Below are positions 8,616-17,376 of a stretch of DNA of 23,115 nt, in pieces. Each line of letters begins with the position of its first letter. Positions within the stretch are counted from its first letter, which is position 1. The notes below the pieces were generated by a model. That model was not told the origin of the DNA, searched no databases, and saw only the letters and a list, made by a program, of their open reading frames with translations. This DNA is from SIG636 sp045592105 (GTDB taxonomy: Bacteria > Bacillota > Clostridia > Oscillospirales > CAG-382): assembly GCA_045592105.1 (NCBI GenBank), contig JAZNUB010000064.1:1-23115 (forward strand), given 5' to 3'. The translations under genes were made by a program, and so were the position numbers.

Positions 8616-8653
8616 TAAAAACTGCGGGATTGGGGCTAAGCCCAACCCCGCAG
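8616..8653 (-). terminator. Partial terminator inside the operon, before malE
   Basis: On the minus strand, CTGCGGGGTTGGG and CCCAATCCCGCAG pair (13 positions, one mismatch) around a 6-base loop, followed by TTTTTAATA. It stands between the starch-binding gene and malE, with no promoter visible in the remaining gap. It therefore probably acts as a leaky terminator that makes the first gene most abundant. Confidence 0.7.
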
Positions 8654-8681
8654 AAATTTAGCGTATAATAAACTGTTTAAA

Positions 8682-10403
8682 TTACTTCTTGGTTGCGGTA
8701 GCAGCCTCGCCGTTCAAAGCGATGGTGTAGGTACCAACCTCAGGAATGATAACGTTGTCGCCATTGGTTTCGTTGCCGTACCAGGTAACGTTGCCATCTG
8801 CATCAACCTTGATGATCTTAACAGCTGCGATCTGGTCAGCGCCAAGCCAATCAGCGTTGTCCTTCTGTTCCCAAGTGTAATCAATAGCAACGGTGTCACC
8901 GTCAACGGTGATAGCGTTTTGAGATTCTGCTCTCCAAGTGTCACCATCGCCGATGGTACCAACAAGGTAGTAGCCTTCAAGCTTGGTAGCGGTAACGGTG
9001 CCGCCTGCGGAGAAATCGTCTGCATTGCTGAGAGTGAGAACAAGCTCGTAAAGGCCGTAGGATTCAACAGTAACGTTGTCGCCATCGGTTTCGTTGCCGA
9101 ACCAAATGTCTGCATCCCAACCTGCGTAGCCGTAAACAGCCTTGCAAGCGCCAACAAAGCCTGTCATCCAAGAAGCGTCTGTGTCAGCTTCGGTGAAGGT
9201 GTAGTATGCCTTGTAGGTGGTATCGTTAACCTTTTCAAACTCAATACCGGAGCCGCAGTTCCAATATTGTTCACCCTTAAGAACGCCTGCAAGCCAGAAG
9301 GACTTTGCAACGGGGGTAACGGTAGCAGTATCGTCAGCAACGCTGTAAGCGATCTTGTAAACGCCTGCCTGAAGGGTAAGGTTGTTTTCGCCGGAGCCAA
9401 GTACCCAAGAGGTATCGTCTTCACCAACTTCGCCAACGCCGTACCACTTATCAGCTATCTTGTTGCGAAGCTTGATTTCAGCGGTTTCAGTGATGTTAAG
9501 AAGGAAAGAGAAGTTTTCCTTAGTATCGTCAGCGGTCATCTTATAATCGTCGCTGAAATCCCATTCGGAAATGGAACCGATAACGTACATATCGTGGGTG
9601 TCCTTAAGAGGCTCTTTCTTTTCAACAAGCTCAAAGGTGATGGTGTTGTCCGTAGGATGATCGGGATAGGTGGTGTAAGTGATCTTATAAACGCCGTCCT
9701 GACCTTCTGCAAGGAATATATTCCATGTCCAATATTCCTTATTGAATTCGTCGTGGCCTTCAAAGATTACGTTGCCTTCGCTATCCTTAACGGTAGCAAA
9801 TTTCTTGTCAGCAGCGGTGTAGGTGTTGCTGTCATATCTGTTAACGCCGTCAGCATATTCAACGCCGGGAACGTAACCGATACCAACCTGACCGTCATAA
9901 GTGCCGCCGTAGCAGATCTGGAATGCATCGCCTGCGTACATAAGGATTTGAATCTCATATACGTTTGCGCTTGCGTTCTCAGCCTTGGTCATAACGAGGT
10001 TAGCCATAGAATTGTCGTGGCTCCAGCCGCTCTTCTTCATATCGCCGGAACCTGTACCGATGAGGTAATAAGACTTATCGTCCTCAACGAACACGTTGCT
10101 GGTGAACTTAGCGAAGATATCGGTATCTTCGTTAATAGCAGCTTCAAAATCGAACTCCTGAGTAAGAGAAGCTTCTTTGTACCAACCATTGAAGTCTTTA
10201 CCTTCAACAGCATCGGGAGTCCATTTAGTGAGCTTAGAGCCCTTATCAATGGTCTCTTCCTTGAGAAGCTTGCTTCCCTGATACCAGGAAACAGTAACCT
10301 TGTCGCCCTTGTCCTCACCGTTGCCGCCGCAAGCAGCGAAACAGGAGAGAGTAAGTGCGAACATCATAATGAGTGCGATGATAGATAATACCTTTTTCAT
10401 CAT
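8682..10403 (-). CDS. Cell-surface starch-binding lipoprotein with SusE/F-like repeats
   Basis: First gene of the transporter operon. The signal peptide ends CFAAC (lipidated Cys25). Residues about 35-102 match an InlB B-repeat (Listeria-Bacteroides repeat): VSWYQGS...GWY...F..A.N.DT.IFAKF. Then come about four beta-sandwich modules, each starting with a Y/W-x-V/L-x-G strand: SYYLIGTG (111), DMYVIGSISEWDF (271), SFWLAGVL (368) and GYYLVGTI (477). The last two share a repeated W(F/Y)GNET(D/N)GDNV motif (434-444, 541-551). Exposed Trp residues and this layout recall the SusE/SusF and CBM-type starch-binding domains. No catalytic site is visible. GGAG is four bases before the first ATG and seven before the second (10400), so the true start may be one codon later. 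The lipoprotein call is firm; starch binding is inferred from fold resemblance and operon. Confidence 0.8.
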   Translation of the reverse strand: MMKKVLSIIALIMMFALTLSCFAACGGNGEDKGDKVTVSWYQGSKLLKEETIDKGSKLTKWTPDAVEGKDFNGWYKEASLTQEFDFEAAINEDTDIFAKFTSNVFVEDDKSYYLIGTGSGDMKKSGWSHDNSMANLVMTKAENASANVYEIQILMYAGDAFQICYGGTYDGQVGIGYVPGVEYADGVNRYDSNTYTAADKKFATVKDSEGNVIFEGHDEFNKEYWTWNIFLAEGQDGVYKITYTTYPDHPTDNTITFELVEKKEPLKDTHDMYVIGSISEWDFSDDYKMTADDTKENFSFLLNITETAEIKLRNKIADKWYGVGEVGEDDTSWVLGSGENNLTLQAGVYKIAYSVADDTATVTPVAKSFWLAGVLKGEQYWNCGSGIEFEKVNDTTYKAYYTFTEADTDASWMTGFVGACKAVYGYAGWDADIWFGNETDGDNVTVESYGLYELVLTLSNADDFSAGGTVTATKLEGYYLVGTIGDGDTWRAESQNAITVDGDTVAIDYTWEQKDNADWLGADQIAAVKIIKVDADGNVTWYGNETNGDNVIIPEVGTYTIALNGEAATATKK

Positions 10404-10450
10404 GTTTCTCCTTATTGTTTATATTTATTTTGTTTTCTGCGTGTTTCGTA

Positions 10451-10476
10451 AAACCTTTGCGAAAGCTAAAAGGTTT
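10451..10476. promoter_or_regulatory. Candidate repressor operator in the 5' leader of the transporter operon
   Basis: An inverted repeat AAACCTTT-N10-AAAGGTTT encloses TTTGCGAAA (10456-10464). It lies just downstream of the predicted transcription start, where a LacI-family repressor could block. TTTGCGAAA recurs at 10572-10580 and, on the other strand, at 18422-18430. It could instead be an RNA stem. Confidence 0.45.
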
Positions 10477-10488
10477 ATTACCTTAATT

Positions 10489-10517
10489 ATAATAGCATTA
10501 GGCTATAAAAAAGTCAA
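10489..10517 (-). promoter_or_regulatory. Sigma-A promoter of the starch-binding/mal transporter operon
   Basis: TTGACT (10517-10512), a 17-base spacer and TATTAT (10494-10489) lie about 85 bases upstream of the lipoprotein start codon. A TATAAT three bases further down is an alternative -10. The 5' leader is about 80 bases long. Confidence 0.7.
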
Positions 10518-10542
10518 GCGCATTTAATATTTTCGACCTTAT

Positions 10543-10611
10543 GCACAATTTTCACACCGCATATTTGTGCATTTGCGAAAATATTTGCAAATAAGTTCGA
10601 AAAATTTCGAA
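10543..10611. promoter_or_regulatory. Cluster of dyads upstream of the transporter promoter
   Basis: This gap between glgP and the transporter promoter holds three dyads: GCACAA...TTGTGC (10543-10548/10565-10570), ATTTGC...GCAAAT (10571-10592, containing TTTGCGAAA), and TTCGAAAAATTTCGAA (10596-10611, directly after the glgP stop). The last two resemble LacI-family operators. None is followed by a T-run on the minus strand, so I see no clear glgP terminator, and some read-through into the next unit is possible. Confidence 0.4.
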
Positions 10612-12915
10612 TTATACGTGCCAAACATCCCTTGCGTAATCCAATATGGAACGGTCGGAGGAGAATTTTCCTGCGTTTGCCGTGTTGCGAATGCACTTGG
10701 AAACGAACTCTTCAGAGCCGTATTCGCTGTTAAGCAGGGACTTAACGCGAACATAATCGCGGAAGTCATGAAGCACAAGATAATGGTCTTTGCTCCAGCC
10801 GCCGAAAAGGGATTCCTTCAGTGCCTTGAACATACCCGTTCTCATATCGTTAAAGGTTCCATCGTCAAGCGTGTCAACAATGCGCTTAAGCTCGGGGTCT
10901 GCTTTGTAAATAGCAAGCGGATCGTAATTTTTCTTAACCTTCTTTACTTCTTCCACGGTTGCGCCGAAGATATATTCGTTCTCTCTGCCTGCCTCCTCGC
11001 ATATTTCAACGTTTGCACCGTCCATAGTGCCGAGGGTAACCGTACCGTTAAGCATAAACTTCATATTGCCCGTGCCGCTTGCTTCCATACCTGCCATAGA
11101 GATCTGCTCGGATATATCTGCCGCTGTCATAATCTTTTCAGCGTAGGATACGTTGTAATCGGTAACGAACACCACGCGAAGCTTGTCGTTCACGTCGGGG
11201 TCGTTGTTTACCTTGTTTGCAATTTCTTGTATAAACTTGATTATTGCCTTAGCAAGATAATATGCGGGCGCAGCCTTTGCACCAAAGATGAACGCTGTAG
11301 GTTTAAAGTTCTTCTCCTTGCCTTCTTTTATTCTGAAGTAGTAGTAGAGTATAGAGAACGCGTTAAGAAGCTGGCGCGTGTATTCGTGCAAACGCTTTGC
11401 TTGAACGTCAAATATGAACGAAGAGGGGATAACTACGCCTTCTTTTTTCAGTATGTGCTCTGAAAGCTGTTCCTTCTTGAGGTGCTTTATTCTTGCAAAT
11501 TCAGCGCGCATTTCGGGCTGGGTGGCATACTTTTCAAGCTCCTTAAGCCTTTCAAGCTCTGTCTGCCAGCCATCGCCAAGCGTTTTGGTGATAAGCGCGG
11601 AAAGCTCCGGATTGCAAAGCGCAAGCCAACGTCTGGGCGTAACGCCGTTCGTTACGTTCAAGAAGCGTTCGGGATATACCTTGTACCAGCCGTTGAAGGT
11701 TTCAGCCTTTAGTATCTCGGTGTGAAGCGCGGCAACGCCGTTTATCTTGCTGCCGGCATAGATAGCAACGTTTGCCATGTGTACTGTGTTGTTCTTGATG
11801 AGGAACAGGCTTCCATCGGGGAACTCCTTTGCTATGCGCTTTTGCATAAGCTCAAGGATTTTTGCAATTTCGGGCAGAAGCTTGCTAACACGCTTCATAT
11901 CCCAGCATTCAAGCGCTTCACCAAGTATCGTGTGGTTGGTGAAATTGAATATCGAGCGCGCCAGCACGAACGCATCTTCAAAAGCCAAGCCATCCTTCAT
12001 AGCCAAACGGATGAACTCGGGAACAGCAAATACAGGGTGCGTGTCATTAAGCTGTAAAACGATGCTTTCGCCAATCTTTTTAAGCGGCAAGCCTTTTGCC
12101 TTGTGCTTGCGGATAATGTCCTGCATAGAAGCGGAGGTAAAGAAGTATTCCTGACGAAGGCGCAACAATCTGCCTTCCTCGGTGGAATCGTTGGGGTACA
12201 GCACGTAGCTTATACTTTCGCAACGGATACGCTCTTTTGCAATCTTGTCGGTTTCCATATCGTCAAAGGCTTTGAAGTTGAACTTGTCGGGCTGTTCGCT
12301 TTGCCATAGGCGTAGCGTGTTTACGGTCTTGCCGCCGTAGCCGATAACGGGCATATCGTAGGGAACTGCGCGTACCGCGAAATCGGAAAACTCTACCAGC
12401 ACGCTCTCATCCTCGCGCCTGAAGCTCCAAGGGTCGCCGCATCTTTGCCAATCGTCCGCCTCCTCTTTCTGAAGGCCGTTTACAAACTCCTGGCGGAAAA
12501 GACCGTATCGATAGCGTATACCGTAGCCGTCAAGCGGGATACCAACCGTTGCGCCCGATTCCAGATAACAAGCCGCAAGCCTTCCAAGGCCGCCGTTACC
12601 AAGCGCCGCATCCTCGATTTGCTCGAAGGAAGCAATGTCAATGCCTTTCTCTTGCATCCAGCCTCTAACGTCCTCAAGAATACCGAGATTGTAAAGGTTA
12701 GAGAACACGGCACGCCCTACAAGAAACTCTGCCGAAAGATAGCCAACTCTTTTTTTTCTGTTCTTTTTGCAATCCTCCCAGGTGTTAAGTATCTCAGCCA
12801 TAGCCGTGCGGCTTACTGCCCTGTATACTGCGGGTACGGATGCATTCTCTAATGTTGCTCCGTCGTTCGCTTTAAGCAAGATTTCAACGTTTTTTATCCA
12901 TTCTGTTTTATTCAT
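10612..12915 (-). CDS. glgP: Glycogen/maltodextrin phosphorylase (GT35)
   Basis: A cytosolic PLP enzyme that releases glucose-1-phosphate from the non-reducing end of alpha-1,4 glucans. At 767 residues it is slightly shorter than the usual 800 or so. Visible family motifs include VGYLSAEFLVGRAV (57-70), ALGNGGLGRLAACYLES (104-120), QLNDTHP (288-294), VTNGVTPRRW (421-430), the EASGTGNMK segment (611-619) with PLP-binding Lys619, and NGTVTLGTMDGANVEI behind it. AGGAG lies 11 bases before the ATG. It is the second gene of the malQ-glgP unit (48-base gap). In this setting it most likely works on imported maltodextrin, as MalP does, though a glycogen role cannot be excluded. Confidence 0.95.
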   Translation of the reverse strand: MNKTEWIKNVEILLKANDGATLENASVPAVYRAVSRTAMAEILNTWEDCKKNRKKRVGYLSAEFLVGRAVFSNLYNLGILEDVRGWMQEKGIDIASFEQIEDAALGNGGLGRLAACYLESGATVGIPLDGYGIRYRYGLFRQEFVNGLQKEEADDWQRCGDPWSFRREDESVLVEFSDFAVRAVPYDMPVIGYGGKTVNTLRLWQSEQPDKFNFKAFDDMETDKIAKERIRCESISYVLYPNDSTEEGRLLRLRQEYFFTSASMQDIIRKHKAKGLPLKKIGESIVLQLNDTHPVFAVPEFIRLAMKDGLAFEDAFVLARSIFNFTNHTILGEALECWDMKRVSKLLPEIAKILELMQKRIAKEFPDGSLFLIKNNTVHMANVAIYAGSKINGVAALHTEILKAETFNGWYKVYPERFLNVTNGVTPRRWLALCNPELSALITKTLGDGWQTELERLKELEKYATQPEMRAEFARIKHLKKEQLSEHILKKEGVVIPSSFIFDVQAKRLHEYTRQLLNAFSILYYYFRIKEGKEKNFKPTAFIFGAKAAPAYYLAKAIIKFIQEIANKVNNDPDVNDKLRVVFVTDYNVSYAEKIMTAADISEQISMAGMEASGTGNMKFMLNGTVTLGTMDGANVEICEEAGRENEYIFGATVEEVKKVKKNYDPLAIYKADPELKRIVDTLDDGTFNDMRTGMFKALKESLFGGWSKDHYLVLHDFRDYVRVKSLLNSEYGSEEFVSKCIRNTANAGKFSSDRSILDYARDVWHV

Positions 12916-12963
12916 AGTAAGAAATACTCCTTATTATTTCAAGCGTTTTGTACTGCTTTTGTT

Positions 12964-14496
12964 TTATCTTTTTCCCGTTTCGCACGCTGAGCGTATCCAG
13001 CCTGCAAGCTCGTTGCTAAGCGCATCGTTTTGGTATCTCCAGCTCCAATTATGCGTGCCTAAGGTACCGGGCAAATTCATGCGGGATTCGCCTCCCGTGC
13101 CTAACAGATCCTGTAACGGCATTATAACGTATTTGGCGGTACTGCGATACGCTATATGTATAAGCGCCCTGCGTGCTTTTTGCATAATCTTTTTGCTGTC
13201 TATCTGATGGGGCAGGTAAGTGAAATGCACGCCCCACTTTGCGCCTTCCGAGCGGAGGTCCTTGTAAAATATCTTCCTTTGCGCGGTGGACATATCCGAA
13301 AGAAACTCAATAAGCGTTGCGTTGTCATGCGTTCCCGTGTATACCACGCTGTTTTCGCTGTAATTGGAGGGCTTGAACTCGTGCTCGGGGTTTCCGTCAA
13401 ACGCAAACTCCAGTATCTTCATCCCTGGATAGCCCGTGTTCCGCATAAGACGATATACGCCTTCATCCAGAACACCAAGGTCCTCTGCCACTATTCTCCA
13501 ATCCTTTTTGTCTTCAAACAAGGCTTCCTTAGGCCCATCGTACCAAGTACCGTTTCTTGCGTTGGGGCTTCCTGCGGGCACCGCATAGAAGCGGTCAAAG
13601 CCGCGGAAATGGTCAATGCGTACAACATCGTACATCGAAAGCGCCTTTTTAAGCCTTGCCGTCCACCAAGCGTAACCGTCCTCTTTCATTTTTGCCCAGT
13701 TGTATAGGGGATTGCCCCAAAGCTGACCGTCCTCGCTAAAATAATCGGGCGGCACACCCGCAACCTCGGTTGGAGCACCGTCACCGTTCAGCAGGAACAA
13801 TTCTGGATGCGCCCATACCTCGGTGCTGTCATCGGAAATATATAGCGGCATATCGCCCATAATTTCTATCCCGCGCTCGTTTGCGTAAGCTTTAAGCTCT
13901 CTCCATTGGCGGAAGAACTCGTATTGGGTAAACTGCCAGAATAGAACTGCTTCCTCGTTTGCGGCGGCAAACTCCTTAATAGCCTCCGGGTCCTTCTTGC
14001 GGTATTTCTCTTCCCAAAGGGATAAAGCCTTCCAGCCGTGCGCTTCTTTTAACGCCATAAACATAGAGAAATCGTTGTATTCTCCTTCTTTAAGAAACGC
14101 CGCAAACTCAGGCTTGCTTTTATCAAATCTGGAGAAGGCTATCTTTAAAAGCGGTATGCGGCGGTAAAAAAGCGCTTCGTAATTAACTTTTTTGCCCTGT
14201 GCATTGCTTTCCGCACCGTCACAGCTATATTCCTCCGCTTCCTCTTGTGTTAGCAACCCCTGTTCTATAAGAACGTCAACGTCTATGAGGTAAGGGCTGC
14301 CCGCAATAGCGCAGGATGAAGAATACGGCGAATCTCCGTAGCCCGTAGGCGGCAAAGGCAGCACCTGCCATATTTTTTGCCCTGCTTTAACAAGAAAGTC
14401 AACAAAGCTTCTCGCCTCTTTGCCAAACGATCCAACGCCGTAGGGTGATGGTAATGCAGTTATAGGTAATAATATGCCTGCATAACGCTCCTTCAT
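12964..14496 (-). CDS. malQ: 4-alpha-glucanotransferase (GH77, amylomaltase)
   Basis: A cytosolic disproportionating enzyme that joins short maltodextrins so the phosphorylase can use them and releases glucose. 510 residues, typical of GH77. Opening signature RYAGILLPITALPSPYGVG. Catalytic residues are Asp295 in VRIDHFRG, Glu338 in AEDLG and Asp391 in THDNAT. The ending NLPGTLGTHNWSWR is characteristic. Start at 14496: AAAGGA is nine bases upstream, and family alignment begins here. An open extension to 14562 runs through the promoter region and is rejected. First gene of the malQ-glgP unit. Confidence 0.95.
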   Translation of the reverse strand: MKERYAGILLPITALPSPYGVGSFGKEARSFVDFLVKAGQKIWQVLPLPPTGYGDSPYSSSCAIAGSPYLIDVDVLIEQGLLTQEEAEEYSCDGAESNAQGKKVNYEALFYRRIPLLKIAFSRFDKSKPEFAAFLKEGEYNDFSMFMALKEAHGWKALSLWEEKYRKKDPEAIKEFAAANEEAVLFWQFTQYEFFRQWRELKAYANERGIEIMGDMPLYISDDSTEVWAHPELFLLNGDGAPTEVAGVPPDYFSEDGQLWGNPLYNWAKMKEDGYAWWTARLKKALSMYDVVRIDHFRGFDRFYAVPAGSPNARNGTWYDGPKEALFEDKKDWRIVAEDLGVLDEGVYRLMRNTGYPGMKILEFAFDGNPEHEFKPSNYSENSVVYTGTHDNATLIEFLSDMSTAQRKIFYKDLRSEGAKWGVHFTYLPHQIDSKKIMQKARRALIHIAYRSTAKYVIMPLQDLLGTGGESRMNLPGTLGTHNWSWRYQNDALSNELAGWIRSACETGKR

Positions 14497-14526
14497 AACT
14501 CTACTTCCTTTCGGAAAAAAAGATTT

Positions 14527-14540
14527 TCGAAAATTTTCGA
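14527..14540. promoter_or_regulatory. Candidate operator of malQ-glgP
   Basis: TCGAAAATTTTCGA is a perfect 14-bp palindrome about 5-20 bases downstream of the predicted malQ transcription start, a usual place for LacI-family repression. A close relative, TTCGAAAAATTTCGAA, sits at 10596-10611. Confidence 0.5.
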
Positions 14541-14552
14541 TTATATGCTGAA

Positions 14553-14581
14553 ATTTTATCATAAAATATATCGCCTGTCAA
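14553..14581 (-). promoter_or_regulatory. Sigma-A promoter of malQ-glgP
   Basis: TTGACA (14581-14576), a 17-base spacer and TAAAAT (14558-14553), about 57 bases before the malQ ATG. It is near-consensus and sits downstream of the pullulanase terminator, so malQ-glgP is an independent unit. Confidence 0.8.
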
Positions 14582-14623
14582 GAGGAAACAAAATTTTCTT
14601 AAAGCCTATTTGCCTTTTATCAT

Positions 14624-14663
14624 AAAAAAGAAGATCCGGCGTTAGCAAACTAACGCCGGATCT
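14624..14663 (-). terminator. Intrinsic terminator of the lacI-pulA unit
   Basis: Perfect 14-bp stem AGATCCGGCGTTAG/CTAACGCCGGATCT with a 4-base loop, followed on the minus strand by TTCTTTTTTATG. It lies 40 bases after the pullulanase stop. Confidence 0.92.
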
Positions 14664-14702
14664 ACCGAACCATTATTTATTTAGGATAGTACACTATTTA
14701 AA

Positions 14703-17339
14703 TTAACCGTTTATGCTGTTGCCGTTTACAAGCACAACTGCGGAGTAAGCAGGGATAGTAATTTCACCTTCGCAAGCAACGGGCGGCTTATCAGTTGCTG
14801 AAACGCCGTTTGCTACCATATACCATTCTTCGCTAAGATTATATGTAAGCGCCCCGCCCGTGGGGTTAGAGATAACAAGCGCTTGCTCTCCTGCGTGGTT
14901 ATCAATTGTAATGCATGCAATACCGGATTCAAGCTGCTTTGCGGAAATAGCAGAATTGCTTGCTTTAAACACGCTGTACGCCTTTCTTATACGGATAAGC
15001 TGTGCGTAGTAACGCATCATCTCATACTCTGCGCTGCCGTCCTTTAACACAGACCAATCAATGTTGTTGATAGCATCGCTGGATTTATAGCTGTTTTCGT
15101 CCCCGTCTTTGGTGCGTAGCATCTCTTCGCCCGCTTGGAAGAACACCGTTCCCTTGGAAATCATCAAAAGGGTTGCGCCAAGGCGGTTCATAGCCAAACG
15201 CTCCTCTACGGTGTTGTCACCGTTTGACAGCATAAGCTTATCCCAAAGCGTGTTGTTATCGTGCGCACTCATATAGTTTACAACCATAGCGTTTTCAACG
15301 GTCCAGCTTGCGCCTGCGCCAATGCCGCCTTTGATACCGAAAAGCACAGCGGGGAAGGAGCCTGCACCGTTTCCGCTAATATAGCCCTTAGAGGTAGCGG
15401 TAAACACGCTTCCCTTAAGACCGTCACGGATGGCATCGTTAAATACTGCAATACCGCCTATAGCCCCCTCAAGAGGCTCGATCTTGCTTATTTGCGACTG
15501 GTTAGCCATAGGGCTACCGTCAATGGTGGAGCCCATCGTCCAGCCCTCTCCGTAAATGATAGCTTCGGGGTTTATAGCGTGAACGGCGTTTTCCACTTTT
15601 TGCATCGTTGCAAGATCGTGAAGCCCCATAAGGTCAAAGCGGAACCCGTCCAGATCGTATTCTTTCGCCCAATAGCTAACGGAATCTACCATAAATTTAC
15701 CGAACATATAACGCTCGGAAGCGGTATCGTTACCACAGCCCGATGCCGAGGAATTAGCACCCGTAGCGGTATATCTATAATAATAATAAGGAACGATTTT
15801 ATTAAAGGAGCTGTTTGCATCGTAGGTATGGTTATACACAACGTCCATAACCACGCCTATCCCAGCCTTATGTAAAGCGGCAACCATAGCCTTGTATTCC
15901 TTAATTCTAACCTCGCCGTTGTAGGGGTCGGTGGAATAGCTTCCCTCGGGAACGTTGTAGTTCTTGGGATCGTATCCCCAGTTGAACTGGCTATCGGGGT
16001 TTGCTTCGTCCACGGTAGCGTAGTCATATACGGGAAGAAGATGAACGTGCGTGATGCCAAGCTCAACAAGGTAATCTACGCCAACGCTTTTGCCATGCTC
16101 GTTCACAAGCCCGCGCTCTGTAAATGCAAGGTATTTGCCTTTATATTTAGAGTTGGAAATCTTGTTGGAGAAATCTCTAACGTGAACCTCCCAAATGGTG
16201 GCGTCGGTATAGGTTTTGATGCCTGTAGAAAACTTTGCGCCCCAGCCTTCGGGGTTAGTGCGCGAAAGGTCAACAACCATCCCGCGGTTGCCGTTAAGCC
16301 CAGCCGCCTTAGCATAGGGGTCAACCGCCTCCTGCGTGCCAACGGAGGTGGTAACGGAATAGGTGTAGTAGGTACCGTGGCCACAGCTTGCTGTGTGCGA
16401 CCACACGCCCTTCTCACCCTTTGTCATCTCAACGCTTTCGTATGCTTCGCCTTCGTTGCCGGAGGTGAACAGGTTTAAAACAACGCGTGATGCTGTGGGT
16501 GCCCACACTTTAAAGGTGGTGTTGCTTCCGTTTATTACAGCACCAAGATCGTTGCCGCTGTATGTATAGTTTTCTATGAAATGCTCGCTATCGAATATCT
16601 TTGTGGGTACAACGGCTTTTTCGCCGTATTCTTCTATAACAACGCGGTAATTCTTGGAGATATCAAGGGATTCCTCAACCTCGATAATACCGCTGGTGGC
16701 TTCCTTGCCCATATTTGTTATGCTAAGCACGGTAAGCTCTTTTTCGCCATCGTATACCTTAACCTGACTAAAGTTATTAATAGCGGTCTTAGGTGTTATA
16801 TTATATTGTATGTTGTGGAAATCCAACATCCCTGCAAGGGTGAACTTTTTGATCATTGTAAGCGTTTTTCCTCCGTCGGCGCTGGTATACTGTGCAGCAT
16901 CGCCGCTCTTTAAGTAAATGAAGGTTTCTTTACCTTCGATAACGGCAAAGCGGTCCTCGCTTGTTGCGTCCTTGGTTGCTTCTCCCCAAGAGGAGCCTCC
17001 GGGCTCGGAGCAGTTTGTTCTAACGATAAAGCCTATCTGCTCGATCCCCTCGGGAACGTTAAGCACAACCTTTGCACCGTAGTCACAAGGGTGCATAACG
17101 TAGCCGCTTCCTTCCTTACCGTCCCACCACGCCCAAATGTCGCAGTTTTCTATAACGCCGGGGTGCGACCAGTAGAAGGTAATCTGGTTAAAGCCCTCTT
17201 CCATCGGAATAGTGTATTCCCCTTCGGGGATCTGCCACCCGTCTTTGCTTTCTCCGCCGCCGTCAGCAGGGCTGCACGCAGTTAGAAGCATAACGATTAC
17301 AAGCAGGAAAGATAGCGTATGCAAATAAATGTTTTTCAT
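14703..17339 (-). CDS. pulA: Type I pullulanase, surface lipoprotein with CBM41
   Basis: A debranching enzyme (GH13) that cuts alpha-1,6 bonds in branched glucan at the cell surface. The signal peptide ends LLTAC (Cys22). Domains in order: a CBM41-like starch-binding module (about 39-150, with FYWSHPG and DIWAWWDG); an N-terminal beta module (about 165-255); a CBM48/E-set domain (about 262-350, FKVWAPTASRVVL); and the catalytic barrel. Motifs: NWGYDPKNYNVPEGSYS (453-469), region I DVVYNH (499-504), GFRFDL with nucleophile Asp569, GEGW with Glu598, and SAHDN with Asp694. Starts 37 bases after the lacI stop with AGAGGTGA nine bases upstream of the ATG, so it is probably co-transcribed with the repressor. 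Its length of 878 residues is normal for multidomain pullulanases. Confidence 0.94.
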   Translation of the reverse strand: MKNIYLHTLSFLLVIVMLLTACSPADGGGESKDGWQIPEGEYTIPMEEGFNQITFYWSHPGVIENCDIWAWWDGKEGSGYVMHPCDYGAKVVLNVPEGIEQIGFIVRTNCSEPGGSSWGEATKDATSEDRFAVIEGKETFIYLKSGDAAQYTSADGGKTLTMIKKFTLAGMLDFHNIQYNITPKTAINNFSQVKVYDGEKELTVLSITNMGKEATSGIIEVEESLDISKNYRVVIEEYGEKAVVPTKIFDSEHFIENYTYSGNDLGAVINGSNTTFKVWAPTASRVVLNLFTSGNEGEAYESVEMTKGEKGVWSHTASCGHGTYYTYSVTTSVGTQEAVDPYAKAAGLNGNRGMVVDLSRTNPEGWGAKFSTGIKTYTDATIWEVHVRDFSNKISNSKYKGKYLAFTERGLVNEHGKSVGVDYLVELGITHVHLLPVYDYATVDEANPDSQFNWGYDPKNYNVPEGSYSTDPYNGEVRIKEYKAMVAALHKAGIGVVMDVVYNHTYDANSSFNKIVPYYYYRYTATGANSSASGCGNDTASERYMFGKFMVDSVSYWAKEYDLDGFRFDLMGLHDLATMQKVENAVHAINPEAIIYGEGWTMGSTIDGSPMANQSQISKIEPLEGAIGGIAVFNDAIRDGLKGSVFTATSKGYISGNGAGSFPAVLFGIKGGIGAGASWTVENAMVVNYMSAHDNNTLWDKLMLSNGDNTVEERLAMNRLGATLLMISKGTVFFQAGEEMLRTKDGDENSYKSSDAINNIDWSVLKDGSAEYEMMRYYAQLIRIRKAYSVFKASNSAISAKQLESGIACITIDNHAGEQALVISNPTGGALTYNLSEEWYMVANGVSATDKPPVACEGEITIPAYSAVVLVNGNSING

Positions 17340-17376
17340 ATTGTTACGTCACCTCTATATTTTTTGTTTTTATTGG

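Noticed and set aside
8919..10388. Long open frame (489 codons) on the plus strand opposite the starch-binding lipoprotein
   Set aside because: Its translation has no recognisable domain and mirrors the codon bias of the true gene on the other strand, which has a signal peptide, repeats and a ribosome site.
14497..14562. N-terminal extension of MalQ to 14562
   Set aside because: It would be translated across the predicted transcription start, -10 region and operator; the family alignment begins at MKERYAGILLP.
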